Source: Bacteroidales bacterium (GTDB lineage Bacteria; Bacteroidota; Bacteroidia; Bacteroidales; UBA12077). From it: 64,000 bases of DNA. How positions within the stretch are numbered: the first letter of the stretch is position 1; each line of letters starts with the position of its first letter. Position numbers and translations under genes: made by a program. The DNA is taken from the NCBI GenBank assembly GCA_013138975.1, contig WTBR01000085.1, positions 1 through 64,000 of the forward strand, read 5' to 3'. Below, one piece after another: positions 22,871 to 33,273 of the stretch. The notes below the pieces were generated by a model. The model was not told the origin of the DNA, searched no databases, and saw only the letters and a list, made by a program, of their open reading frames with translations.

Positions 22871-23593
22871 TTACTTATATGCCCAATATAAAGATGCTAT
22901 CCCAAAACTTAGTGGTTTAAAGGAACAGTTTTTAAATCCAACCTGTTCTAATTTCTGAATAAACAGTTCTCTTTCCGGAAATTGATTTACAGACTCCGGT
23001 AAATATGTATATGCTGAATCATCTTTTGAAATTATTTTCCCAAGTAACGGTAAAATAGCCTTAAAATAAAAATTATAAAATTGCTTGACCGGAAATACTC
23101 TGGGTTTTGAAAATTCAAGAATAACAATTTTCCCTTTTGGTTTTAACACACGATACATTTCGGATAATCCTTTATCAAGATTTTCGAAATTTCTTACTCC
23201 AAAAGCTGCTGTTATACCATCAAAAGTATTATCATCAAATTCTAAATTCTCAGAATCGCCTTTTTTTAGCTCAATTAAATTTTGATATCCTTTTCTTTTT
23301 ATTTTCTTAATTCCAACATTCAACATTTCCGTGGAAATATCTATTCCAATTACTTTTTGTGGATTAAGTTTTAATGCCGCTATTGCTAAGTCACCGGTAC
23401 CAGTAGCTACATCAAGAATAAGTGGATTTGATGCAATGCTACTAATACATTTTATTGCTTTTTTTCTCCAAAGATTATCTATTCCAAGTGAGAGAAAATG
23501 ATTTAAAAAATCATATCGTCGGGCAATGTTATTAAACATTTGAGCAACTTGCTCTTTTTTACCCGACTTATTGTCTTTATATGGTGTAATCAC
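22871..23593 (-). CDS. ubiE: Demethylmenaquinone/ubiquinone methyltransferase
   Basis: 240 aa; VAQMFNNIARRYDFLNHFLSLGIDNLWRKKAI, DVATGTGDLAIA. Confidence 0.96.
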   Translation of the reverse strand: MITPYKDNKSGKKEQVAQMFNNIARRYDFLNHFLSLGIDNLWRKKAIKCISSIASNPLILDVATGTGDLAIAALKLNPQKVIGIDISTEMLNVGIKKIKRKGYQNLIELKKGDSENLEFDDNTFDGITAAFGVRNFENLDKGLSEMYRVLKPKGKIVILEFSKPRVFPVKQFYNFYFKAILPLLGKIISKDDSAYTYLPESVNQFPERELFIQKLEQVGFKNCSFKPLSFGIASLYWAYK

Positions 23594-23604
23594 AAATTTT
23601 CAGA

Positions 23605-25827
23605 TTAATCTTCTTTTAAGTAGTTTTCCAAAGCATTCTCATACAATTTTTTGATATCATTATTAAAACCGTATGAATTATCATCAATTCTTAATTCTGA
23701 TTTTGTTACATGACCAAGTGCAGAGAATGGAATTTTTTGTGCAATCATATAATCAATAAAATTATCCTCGTTTGATGGAGATACAGATACAACAACTCTA
23801 CTTTGTGACTCACCAAAAAGGAATGCATCTTTTCTGATTTCAGCATTTGGCGTAACATCAAATCCAAATCCTTTAATTAATGCTGATTCAACAAGTGTAA
23901 CAAATAAACCTCCATCAGCAACATCATGTGCAGATAAAACCAGATTCTTTTTAATTAAACCTTTAACTGCTTCCTGAATACTATGTTCCTCTTCTAAATC
24001 GAAATGAGGAGCCGGAGATGCTTCAATATTATGAATGTAATTTAGATATTCGGAAGAATTTATATCATTTCTTGATTTACCAATTAAATAAATCATATCA
24101 CCTTTATTCTTAAAAGCAATACTCATTTGATCATTTTTATCTTCAATTAAACCAATCATTCCAATTGTTGGAGTTGGATTAATTGGTTCAGCATTACCAT
24201 TTACCATCATTTGGTTATAGAAACTTACATTACCGCCTGTTACCGGAGTATTAAATTTCTTACAAGCATGACTCATTCCTTTAATTGCTCCAACAAACTG
24301 CCAATATACTTCAGGATTATAAGGGTTCCCAAAGTTTAAACAATTGGTAACAGCAAGAGGAACTCCTCCTGAACAAACTATATTCCTTGCTGCTTCTGAA
24401 ACAGCAATTGCAGTACCTATTTCAGGATCTGCCTTCACATAACGAGAGTTACAATCAACTGTCATTGCTAAGGCTCTATTTGTTCCTTTTATATTATATA
24501 TTCCTGCATCGGAAGGGAAATTTGTTGTCATGTTGCCAGTACCAACCATAGTATCGTACTGTTCTATCACCCATTTCTTAGATGCAATATTCGGACTTTG
24601 TAATAACTGTAATGCCGTTTCTTTATAATCTGTTGGTTCTTTTACCGTATCTATATTAAATTTTTTATATTCTTTATAATATGCAGGCTCTTTATACTCA
24701 CGCTCATAAATAGGAGCTCCACCGCCTAAAACTAAAGTTGATGCAGGAACTTCAGCAACAAGTTCATCATTTTGATAAAAATATAATTTATCTTCTTCAA
24801 TAACTTCTCCTATTACTGCACAATGTAAATCCCATTTATCAAATATTCTTTCAACTATATCTTCTTTACCTTTTTCGACTACTACTAACATTCTTTCTTG
24901 CGATTCGGAAAGCAATATTTCAAATGGTATCATATCTTGCTGACGTAATGGAACATTATCAAGATTGATTTTCATACCGTGCGCTCCTTTTTCTGACATT
25001 TCGGAAGTAGAACAAATAATACCTGCAGCACCCATATCTTGCATACCAACTACTGCCCCACTTTTATTCAACTCTAAAGTTGCTTCCATAAGTAGCTTTT
25101 CCATAAAGGGATCACCAACCTGAACTGAAGGAAGATCGTCTGCTGAATTTTCTGTTAAATCGGCAGATGCAAATGTTGCACCATGAATTCCATCTTTACC
25201 TGTTGAAGAACCTACTATATATACCGGATTACCAGCTCCTAATGCAATGGCAGAAATCATATCATCTTTTCCCATGATTCCAACTGACATTGCATTTACC
25301 AGTGGATTTGTGTTATAACATTTGTCGAAAACAACTTCGCCTCCTAATACTGGAATACCAAATGCATTGCCATAATCACCAATACCTTTAACAACACCTT
25401 TTAAATGCCATTTTGTACGATCACTATTTATATCACCAAAACGTAATGAATTTAATTGAGCTACAGGTCTTGCTCCCATTGTAAATATGTCGCGATTAAT
25501 TCCACCTACACCAGTTGCTGCACCTTGATAAGGCTCAACTGCTGATGGATGATTATGCGATTCTATCTTAAAAGCACATGCCATTCCGTCACCAATATCA
25601 ACTAAGCCAGCATTTTCCTGACCGGCCTCAACAAGTAATTGCTTTCCTGTTCGAGGTAAAGTTTTTAACCACTTTATTGAATTTTTATACGATGCATGCT
25701 CCGACCACATTACTGAATAAATACTTAATTCGGTAAAGTTAGGAGTCCTTCCTAAATTTTCTTTTATTTTATCAAACTCTTCAGGTGATAATCCAAGTTG
25801 TTCTGCAGTTTTTACATTAACATCCAT
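23605..25827 (-). CDS. purL: Phosphoribosylformylglycinamidine synthase subunit PurL
   Basis: about 740 aa short-type PurL; MWSEHASYKNSIKWLKTLPRTG, IESHNHPSAVEPYQGAATGVGGI; start moved to MDVNV. Confidence 0.96.
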   Translation of the reverse strand: MDVNVKTAEQLGLSPEEFDKIKENLGRTPNFTELSIYSVMWSEHASYKNSIKWLKTLPRTGKQLLVEAGQENAGLVDIGDGMACAFKIESHNHPSAVEPYQGAATGVGGINRDIFTMGARPVAQLNSLRFGDINSDRTKWHLKGVVKGIGDYGNAFGIPVLGGEVVFDKCYNTNPLVNAMSVGIMGKDDMISAIALGAGNPVYIVGSSTGKDGIHGATFASADLTENSADDLPSVQVGDPFMEKLLMEATLELNKSGAVVGMQDMGAAGIICSTSEMSEKGAHGMKINLDNVPLRQQDMIPFEILLSESQERMLVVVEKGKEDIVERIFDKWDLHCAVIGEVIEEDKLYFYQNDELVAEVPASTLVLGGGAPIYEREYKEPAYYKEYKKFNIDTVKEPTDYKETALQLLQSPNIASKKWVIEQYDTMVGTGNMTTNFPSDAGIYNIKGTNRALAMTVDCNSRYVKADPEIGTAIAVSEAARNIVCSGGVPLAVTNCLNFGNPYNPEVYWQFVGAIKGMSHACKKFNTPVTGGNVSFYNQMMVNGNAEPINPTPTIGMIGLIEDKNDQMSIAFKNKGDMIYLIGKSRNDINSSEYLNYIHNIEASPAPHFDLEEEHSIQEAVKGLIKKNLVLSAHDVADGGLFVTLVESALIKGFGFDVTPNAEIRKDAFLFGESQSRVVVSVSPSNEDNFIDYMIAQKIPFSALGHVTKSELRIDDNSYGFNNDIKKLYENALENYLKED

Positions 25828-26059
25828 TTCAAAAAACTTTATTATGATTAATAGTTGGTATAGACACCGCAAATATAATTAACTCTTAAATTTTAACCGC
25901 ATTAAAAGCCATATTTTAATTGATACAAAATTCTTAATAACTCATACAGCCAACTACGAATAAGTGATATGAGAGATCAGGCCTCTTAATAAATACTTTC
26001 TTAAGTAATTTTTAATTAAATTTGGGCAATCATTTTAGTCAAAAAATAATTTATATATT

Positions 26060-26818
26060 ATGAACAGAATAGCATTAATTACAGGCGCTACATCAGGAAT
26101 TGGTAGAGCAACAGCAAAAATTTTATCTCAAAATAATTTTGATGTTATTATTACGGGTCGCAGAAAAGAACTTTTAGAAGATCTCGAAAAAGAAATAAAA
26201 TTAGAATCTTCAAGCAAAATTTACATTTTAAATTTCGATGTAAGAAATAAGGAAGAAGTAGATAGTGCTATTGACAGTTTGCCAAAAGAATGGAAGAATA
26301 TAGATGTATTGGTAAATAATGCAGGACTAGCTGTTGGATTAAATCATATTCAGGATGGCGTTATCGATGATTGGGAGCGAATGATTGATACGAATGTAAA
26401 AGGTCTATTATATGTTTCACGAAAAATAGTTCCTATAATGGTTGAGAAAAAGCATGGACATATTGTGAATATTGGATCAACTGCAGGAAAGGAAGCTTAT
26501 GAAAACGGAAACGTTTATTGTGGAACTAAACATGCGGTAGATGCCATTACCAAAGGAATGCGAATTGACATGCTGAAAGATAAAATAAAAGTAACAGCGA
26601 TTAATCCCGGAATGGTTGAAACAGAATTCTCAATAGTTCGTTTCAAAGGTGATAAAGAAAAAGCCAGTAAGGCATATAAAGGATTTACACCTCTTTATGG
26701 AAATGATGTTGCTGATGCTATTTTGTATGTTGTTACAAGACCTGAACATGTTTGTATAAATGATATGATCATAACTGCTACTGCTCAGGCAAATTCATTA
26801 TATAAAATAGTAGAATAA
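26060..26818 (+). CDS. Short-chain dehydrogenase/reductase
   Basis: 252 aa; ITGATSGIGRATA, NNAG, YCGTKHAVDA. Confidence 0.95.
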   Translation: MNRIALITGATSGIGRATAKILSQNNFDVIITGRRKELLEDLEKEIKLESSSKIYILNFDVRNKEEVDSAIDSLPKEWKNIDVLVNNAGLAVGLNHIQDGVIDDWERMIDTNVKGLLYVSRKIVPIMVEKKHGHIVNIGSTAGKEAYENGNVYCGTKHAVDAITKGMRIDMLKDKIKVTAINPGMVETEFSIVRFKGDKEKASKAYKGFTPLYGNDVADAILYVVTRPEHVCINDMIITATAQANSLYKIVE

Positions 26819-26920
26819 TTTCAAGTAATAAGTATCAAGATTTGAGATTTACCTTGATTTATGTTTTGTGTCATAAAGCTTGGTTTTTAAGCATTGTAAT
26901 TAATAATTAATTCTAAAGTT

Positions 26921-28138
26921 ATGTTAAGAATATTCCTTTCATTAATATTCATTTTTGCTTTTTCAATAAATGATCTTTTTTCATGCACTACTGCAGTTAT
27001 ATCCGGAAAGTATACTGAAGACGGCCGTCCTATATTATGGAAACATCGAGATTCGGATTTTAACAACAACAAATTAATGTATTTTACTGATGGTAAATAC
27101 GATTATATTGGCTTAATAAACTCAGAAGGCATTAAAGGTGATCAAGTATGGGGCGGAACAAATTCAACCGGTTTTTCGATTATGAATGCTGCTCTTTTTG
27201 ATGTAAATCTGAATTATGAAGGAGATTATAAAGATCGCGAAGGTTATGTTATGAAAATGGCATTACAGCAATGTGCAACTTTAGAAGATTTTGAGGAATT
27301 TTTAAATAATCTTCCTGTACCAAAGGGTGTTGCTGCAAGCTTTGGAGTAATTGATGCAAACGGAGGTGCTGCTTATTATGAAACAAATAACAATAATTTC
27401 GTTAAATTCGATGCAAACGATCCCAGAGTTGCTCCAAATGGATATTTAATAAGAACCAATTTTGCTTTTACCGGTGAAAAAGATAAGGGTTATGGTTACA
27501 TCAGGTACGAGAGTGCTCAAGATTTATTTGCTAATGCTTTTGCAACAAACAACTTAAATTATCAAACTGTACTTACTGATTTTAGTCGTTCTTTTTATCA
27601 TTCTTTATTAAAAACTGATTATAGAGAACTGTCCGAAAATAGTTCAAATAAACAAAACTTTGTAAACTCCGGCGATTTAATTTGCAGAAATGGATCGGTA
27701 TCTGCAATTGTAATTTGTGGTGTTAAAAAAGGTGAAGCTCCTGAATTTACAACCATGTGGACAGTATTGGGTTTTCCTTTTACAACCATTGCTGTGCCAG
27801 TATGGGTTAAAGGTGGAGAAAATTTACCAAAAATGATGATGTCCGAAAAAAGTGGAAATGCACCTCTATGTGATATAACATTGAAACTTAAAAAACACTG
27901 CTATCCTATTGAGCGTAGCTCAGGTTATAAATACCTAAATGTTTCGGCATTAATAAATAACGAAAACTCTGGCATACTTCAAAAAATTGAACCTATGGAA
28001 CAAAAGGTCTTCGAAGAAACTGAGAATAAACTTTCTGATTGGCGAATAAATTCATTGAAGAAAGATCAAATTCAGGAATATTATAATTGGCTCAATACTT
28101 ATGTAATGAATGAATATAATTCAATATTAGAAAACTAG
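26921..28138 (+). CDS. Secreted linear-amide C-N hydrolase / C45-type Ntn hydrolase
   Basis: 405 aa; signal peptide ending FSC with CTTAVISGKYTEDGRPILWKHRD; N-terminal Cys nucleophile pattern. Confidence 0.8.
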   Translation: MLRIFLSLIFIFAFSINDLFSCTTAVISGKYTEDGRPILWKHRDSDFNNNKLMYFTDGKYDYIGLINSEGIKGDQVWGGTNSTGFSIMNAALFDVNLNYEGDYKDREGYVMKMALQQCATLEDFEEFLNNLPVPKGVAASFGVIDANGGAAYYETNNNNFVKFDANDPRVAPNGYLIRTNFAFTGEKDKGYGYIRYESAQDLFANAFATNNLNYQTVLTDFSRSFYHSLLKTDYRELSENSSNKQNFVNSGDLICRNGSVSAIVICGVKKGEAPEFTTMWTVLGFPFTTIAVPVWVKGGENLPKMMMSEKSGNAPLCDITLKLKKHCYPIERSSGYKYLNVSALINNENSGILQKIEPMEQKVFEETENKLSDWRINSLKKDQIQEYYNWLNTYVMNEYNSILEN

Positions 28139-28164
28139 AATTTAGAAATCAGAACTAAATTCAG

Positions 28165-28190
28165 CCGACTATTTTCTGGTCGGTTTTTTT
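28165..28190 (+). terminator. Intrinsic terminator after the Ntn hydrolase gene
   Basis: CCGACTATTTTCTGGTCGG followed by T-run. Confidence 0.8.
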
Positions 28191-28246
28191 TCGTAATTAT
28201 CGAAACCTTTCGATAATACTTATGTATAAATCGTAAAAAAATAGAA

Positions 28247-28630
28247 ATGGAATTTTTTAAGATCGTAGATATTGAAACTACACAAGAATGGATTCATGAA
28301 AATATTCATATTGATAATCTCGAAAAGATAACCGAAACTAATTTTGTTATTGAGAAGAAAGGAAGCGATGCTTTAATTGGAACTCTTTGGGGTGAATTTG
28401 ATTTAAGCTACGATAAAATAAATGGTGGTGTTCGTTTTGCTTTAACTTCGTGCCCAAATGCTTTGGCTTGGACAATTACTACTGGTTTTCCTCCTGAACG
28501 CAATAAAATTATAATACATCTTACCATAAATCGCAGCCAGAAACAACAAGAATTTATTGATGAAATTAACGATTTTATAGATGATTGGGAAAGTGGATTA
28601 GTAAAGTTTTTTAATAAAGTTGGAAAATAA
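28247..28630 (+). CDS. Hypothetical protein
   Basis: 127 aa ORF with coding-like composition; no family recognised. Confidence 0.65.
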   Translation: MEFFKIVDIETTQEWIHENIHIDNLEKITETNFVIEKKGSDALIGTLWGEFDLSYDKINGGVRFALTSCPNALAWTITTGFPPERNKIIIHLTINRSQKQQEFIDEINDFIDDWESGLVKFFNKVGK

Positions 28631-28699
28631 TTACGTACTTTTTGTTGCTACAATATGAAATTACTTAAAAAGTAAAAATCACAAATTTGAAAAAGAGAG

Positions 28700-28719
28700 A
28701 TTCCCGCTTTCGCGGGAAT
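28700..28719. repeat. REP-like palindrome between convergent genes
   Basis: ATTCCCGCTTTCGCGGGAAT followed by GACAATGG, a dispersed-repeat style hairpin. Confidence 0.7.
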
Positions 28720-28774
28720 GACAATGGAGTTTTAAAGTTCAGCAGATACATTCCTACTTTTCCCATTAATAACG

Positions 28775-30532
28775 TTAAAATCGATTAACATACCCAAAAT
28801 GAATTTTGGCCGATTGTATCTCAAACGAATTTTCGAATTGTTTTCCTAAAGCGTAGCTTAAAGAAAAAACACCTGCTTTAGTTTCAAAATCAAGACCTAT
28901 TCCAAATCCCCAAGGAAAATCTTCTGTAACTTCTTGCAATACATTTTTATAATAGTAAGCGCCATTCCAAAAAATATAAAAAGCTGAATTTTGCTCAAAC
29001 AAATATTTTATTTCTACATTCTGAATAGAATAAATTGATGCATAAAAAATACTTTCGTCGAAACCACGCAATGATGTAGCGCCACCAAAACGATACAGCT
29101 CATTCTCAAAAAAGATTACTTCCTTATTATTATCTGCAAATTGATCAAGATAACGAGTTTTATTGCCAAAATGGAATACGAAATTTTTATATAAAGGAAA
29201 GTGAAAATCTAAATTAAGACCAAGTTCAAGTTCCAAAGTGCTTTTATCGGCATTTAGGCTATCTATACTATTCTGAGAATCATCTATATTTTTTAAACCA
29301 GCGCCTGCAAATAAATTCAACTCAATTCCTTTTCTTGGATTAAACCTGTAATCTAAGTCGTTTAAATAATATTGTGCTCCAAAAATGTTAGATTTAATAT
29401 CAGCATAATTCATTAATGTACTAATATTCTCTTTCCCTATTCGTGACGAACTTTTATAGCGATAATAAGCTTTTATATAATCATCGTATGTTAAAAATAA
29501 TCTCAATCCTAGTCCTGCATTTAAAGATAAGAACGAAGAATCTTTTTTATACAATTCAAAATCGGTATCTAAACCAAGATTAGTTCTAAATAAATAAGGA
29601 TACATGAATCCAAGATCAAGTTTCTGTGTTGAAGATTCCATTTTTTCCCAATTCAGGGATATTTCTTCGCCTCCTCCAAAAGAATTTAAAAGGTTTAAGT
29701 TTAATTCACCTGTTATTAAAAGCTCACCTGTTTCTTCGCTTTTAGGTAAAAAACCAATGATCCCATTAAACATATTTGCCTTTTTATCTTTTAAATAAAG
29801 ATACAAATCAACGCCTTTTTCTCTGAACTCGATTTCTGCCGGTTTAATTTCTTTTAGAAATTTAAGGTCGCTTATTTTCTTTGATATTGCATTTATTTTT
29901 TCCTGATTAAAAGCTGTATTGTTACCTATTTGCAATATTCTTTTAATATAATTTGAAGAAATTCGCGGATCTCCCTTAATTATAATGCTATCTATTTTAT
30001 AAAAATCTCCCTTTTCAACTTCAAGAGTGGCATTCAACAATGAGCTATCTATTTCGAATGCGCTTAATTTAACTTTTACAAACGGATAACCTGAATTCTC
30101 ATAATATGATAAAATCTCACTTTTTACATTATAAAGTTCGTTTAGATTTACAGTATTATTATTATTTTCTTCCAAATTTAGTTCGTCGAGTAATCCTGAT
30201 TCCAAATTTGAAAAATCAAGTCTACTCCAATAATATTGCTCACCTATATATATATCTGTAAATACATTTATTGAATCGAACCTCACACTATCAATGCTTA
30301 CTGATAAATAACCATTTTCTTGCAAATCATTTAAAAGCAATTTTAACTTTTGCTGAATTTCGGTACTATCTCCTTTAAAATTTTCATATGAATTTATGAT
30401 ATCATTTGGAGTACTTGTTTCATATTTAATAAGGAGCTTATATTCCTGTCCTTTTAATTGAACATGAAAAAGAAAACTTATTAAAGTTATAAATATGAGT
30501 AATGAATATCGCAATATTTCAATTTTAAGCAA
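28775..30532 (-). CDS. Omp85/BamA-family outer membrane protein with POTRA domains
   Basis: 585 aa; YENSGYPFVKVKL POTRA-like segment, C-terminal barrel ending YVNRF; RFGGATSLRGFDES. Confidence 0.8.
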   Translation of the reverse strand: MLKIEILRYSLLIFITLISFLFHVQLKGQEYKLLIKYETSTPNDIINSYENFKGDSTEIQQKLKLLLNDLQENGYLSVSIDSVRFDSINVFTDIYIGEQYYWSRLDFSNLESGLLDELNLEENNNNTVNLNELYNVKSEILSYYENSGYPFVKVKLSAFEIDSSLLNATLEVEKGDFYKIDSIIIKGDPRISSNYIKRILQIGNNTAFNQEKINAISKKISDLKFLKEIKPAEIEFREKGVDLYLYLKDKKANMFNGIIGFLPKSEETGELLITGELNLNLLNSFGGGEEISLNWEKMESSTQKLDLGFMYPYLFRTNLGLDTDFELYKKDSSFLSLNAGLGLRLFLTYDDYIKAYYRYKSSSRIGKENISTLMNYADIKSNIFGAQYYLNDLDYRFNPRKGIELNLFAGAGLKNIDDSQNSIDSLNADKSTLELELGLNLDFHFPLYKNFVFHFGNKTRYLDQFADNNKEVIFFENELYRFGGATSLRGFDESIFYASIYSIQNVEIKYLFEQNSAFYIFWNGAYYYKNVLQEVTEDFPWGFGIGLDFETKAGVFSLSYALGKQFENSFEIQSAKIHFGYVNRF

Positions 30533-30690
30533 ATATAATGAGATAACTTGTATTTTCAGTTTTTGGTATTCGCTCTATTAATATAATAAGCTTAAACGTA
30601 AGCTTAATCTGTATCTACTAAAAACTATTTACGTTTAGCTATTGGCTTTTAGCTGCATGTAATCAATTCATCAAATTTGTAAATATAAAA

Positions 30691-30743
30691 AAGTCACACA
30701 TAAGATTCTTCGCTTTGCTCAGAATGACTCTCATGTATGACTT
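30691..30743 (-). terminator. Terminator with REP-like stem downstream of nitroreductase gene
   Basis: Minus strand AAGTCATACATGAGAGTCATTCTGAGCAAAGCGAAGAATCTTATGTGTGACTTTTTT. Confidence 0.7.
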
Positions 30744-30783
30744 TTGTATTTTATTGAAATTGGTAATTCTTAATTATTCATTT

Positions 30784-31530
30784 TTATTGATTCAAGAATC
30801 CCTGATCTTCCAACACTTTTAAGAATACTTTTGAAAAATGAATATTATCGGCTTTTTTATACCTATTATCGGTAAATACATGTGCTAAAGTTTCTTTCTC
30901 ATTTTCCTTTAAAAGAGCCTTTGTTGATTCCAAGGATTCTTTTTCAGAATAAATCTTATCGATGTCTTCTTTCGAATAATCTTTATAGGTTTCGTAATGC
31001 ACAACACCCTCTACCGGTAAACGATCTGTTAATACAGGATTTTCGTCAGGATAACCAAGAACAACAGTAGTAATGGGAATTACTCCTTTTGGCAATTCTA
31101 AGATTTCAATAATTTTATCGGCTGTATAAGTTGTGGTTCCAAGATAACAAATTCCCATTCCTTTATCTTCTGCTGCTAAACTGCAATTTTGTGCAGCTAA
31201 CATCGCATCAATTACTCCATTGGTAAACCATAAAAAATTATCATACCCAGGTTCAGCATTACGTGCTTCACACCATTTTATAAATCGATTAACATCGGCA
31301 CAAAAGGTTAATACAACAGGAGCTTGTGTAAGCATTGGTTGATTAAAATGTGTTGGAGCCAATTTCTTTTTCATTTCCTCATCGCGAGTAACAATAATAG
31401 AATATACTTGCATGTTACCACTAGTGGATGCACGAGTCCCAGCTTCTAAAATTTCCTGTAAGTCTTTTTCTGCTATTGGTGTGCTTTTATATTTTCGTAT
31501 TGATTTGTGATTAAAAATTGTATCTAACAT
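30784..31530 (-). CDS. Nitroreductase family protein
   Basis: 248 aa; HKSIRKYKSTPIAEKDLQEILEAGTRASTSGNMQ, GICYLGT. Confidence 0.93.
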   Translation of the reverse strand: MLDTIFNHKSIRKYKSTPIAEKDLQEILEAGTRASTSGNMQVYSIIVTRDEEMKKKLAPTHFNQPMLTQAPVVLTFCADVNRFIKWCEARNAEPGYDNFLWFTNGVIDAMLAAQNCSLAAEDKGMGICYLGTTTYTADKIIEILELPKGVIPITTVVLGYPDENPVLTDRLPVEGVVHYETYKDYSKEDIDKIYSEKESLESTKALLKENEKETLAHVFTDNRYKKADNIHFSKVFLKVLEDQGFLNQ

Positions 31531-31807
31531 TGTTTATAGTGATTAATGATTAAACTTAAAACGTAATTATTAATTATTTGTGCTGCAATATTATGAAAAA
31601 GAAGGCAGAAAAAAGAAGATAGATGTCAACTTTTCGAAAGCTTTAAAGTAACGAATAATTTTAGCACATCATATAATGAAATATAGACATTCAAAAATCA
31701 ATCATGCCTTTATCTCTTTAAAATAAAGATCAATTATTAACTTTGCCTTGATTTTGAGCAGAATCTATAATTTTCAATACTTTGTTAATCTTTGCCAAAG
31801 TTCTTAA

Positions 31808-32062
31808 TTTCAAAATGACCTATAAATAATTTGAATTATTTTTTGCTTAGATCATTAGCAAATCGTGCTACGGATTTTATAATTATTAAGCAAATCTGGT
31901 AATGGCTGTTATACAGTAACAAAAAGATTCTGCTCTTACTGAAGAGAATCCGTGGCACGACTATTTAACTACATTGAATTATTTTTTGAAGAAATATAAG
32001 TGAATAAAGGCCGTTTCCTTGCTGTCGTTATAAGGGGTATTTTGGTGTTTAATTGGTATAAC
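31808..32062 (+). repeat. MITE-like element A, composite, related to element B at 61901-62062
   Basis: Shares ATTTCAAAATGaCCTATAAATAATTTGAATTaTTTTTTGCTTAGAT at left and TTATTTTTTGAAgAAATATAAGTGAA...TTTTGGTGTTTAaTTGGTATAA at right with reverse complement of element B. Confidence 0.7.
31862..31960. repeat. Nested inverted-repeat element inside element A, related to 33541-33640
   Basis: Ends TCGTGCTACGGATT and AATCCGTGGCACGA are inverted repeats; inner TTGCTTAATAATTATAAAATCCGT resembles 33595-33620. Confidence 0.55.
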
Positions 32063-32225
32063 ACAAAAATGTAACGAACTCTTATTATTTTAGGAATTAC
32101 CCGTTTGATTGGTAATTTTTATAATAACTTATAGATTCATATAATTAATATAAAGGAAACCTTTTACTTCTATTTGTTGTTACATGTCATAAAAGGTCAA
32201 TTTAGTATTGAAAATTTACATAATT

Positions 32226-32765
32226 ATGAGCAAAAGAAAATTAATTTTATACATAAGCATGAGTCTCGATGGATTTATAGCTACAAAAGACGATGACCTT
32301 TCATGGCTTTCTACTGTAGAGAAAGAAGGAGAAGATTATGGATATAAAAAGTTTATTGATACTATAGATACATATATTGTAGGAAGAGCCACTTATGATG
32401 TTATTCTTAAACTAACTGGTGGGGTATTTCCACAAGCTGAACAGTTTAAATGTTATGTTATCACCAGAGAGAAACGAAAAAGTGAAAATGGGGTAAGCTT
32501 TTATAATGGAAATATAGAAGTCTTAATTAACGAGTTAAAAAATAAGGATGGAAAGAATATCTATTGTGATGGCGGTGGACAAATTGTTAATCTTCTTATG
32601 AATAAGAATTTAATTGATGAATATATCGTTTCGATTATCCCAATTATTCTTGGAGATGGTAAGCGACTATTTATAGGAGAAACTCCCATGATAAAATTAA
32701 ATTCTAAAAGCAGCAAAAAATATGAAACTGGTTTGATTCAACTGCATTATGAAAAAAGTAACTAG
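32226..32765 (+). CDS. Dihydrofolate reductase / RibD C-terminal family protein
   Basis: MSKRKLILYISMSLDGFIATKDDDLSWL; YIVGRATYDVI; IYCDGGGQIVNLLM. Confidence 0.9.
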   Translation: MSKRKLILYISMSLDGFIATKDDDLSWLSTVEKEGEDYGYKKFIDTIDTYIVGRATYDVILKLTGGVFPQAEQFKCYVITREKRKSENGVSFYNGNIEVLINELKNKDGKNIYCDGGGQIVNLLMNKNLIDEYIVSIIPIILGDGKRLFIGETPMIKLNSKSSKKYETGLIQLHYEKSN

Positions 32766-32904
32766 AGTGGATAAAACAACATTAACAAAAACTATTAACA
32801 TCCTTAGAGCACATTTACAGAAATTGATAATTTGAAGCTACTTACGAAAACTCAAGAAGAAAATAGCTTGTCAATTTATAAAAAATGAGATTTTAGGTGT
32901 TAGC

Positions 32905-33273
32905 TTATTTCCTATACTTTTCAATAAGATCAATAAGTGTTTGAGATATTACTGGTTTCGATACATATTCATCGCATCCTGCTTCCAACGCCTTGACCTT
33001 ATCTTCGCTAAATGCAAATGCTGTTTGAGCAATAATTGGTACTTTGGGAAGAATTTTTTTAATTTGCCCTGCAGCCTCAAAACCATCCATGACAGGCATT
33101 TTCATATCCATCAAAATCAAACTTATATCAGAATTTTCTTTGCAAATATTAATGGCTTCTAGTCCATTCATTGCATGAATAATTTCTTTAAAATAGTCTT
33201 CAACGACTTCTTTTAAATATATATAATTCGTTATATCGTCTTCGGCAATTAATAATATATGATTATCTTCCAT
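32905..33273 (-). CDS. Single-domain response regulator (receiver)
   Basis: 122 aa; LLIAEDD, ILMDMKMPVMDGFEA, PIIAQTAFAFSEDK, YVSKP. Confidence 0.95.
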   Translation of the reverse strand: MEDNHILLIAEDDITNYIYLKEVVEDYFKEIIHAMNGLEAINICKENSDISLILMDMKMPVMDGFEAAGQIKKILPKVPIIAQTAFAFSEDKVKALEAGCDEYVSKPVISQTLIDLIEKYRK

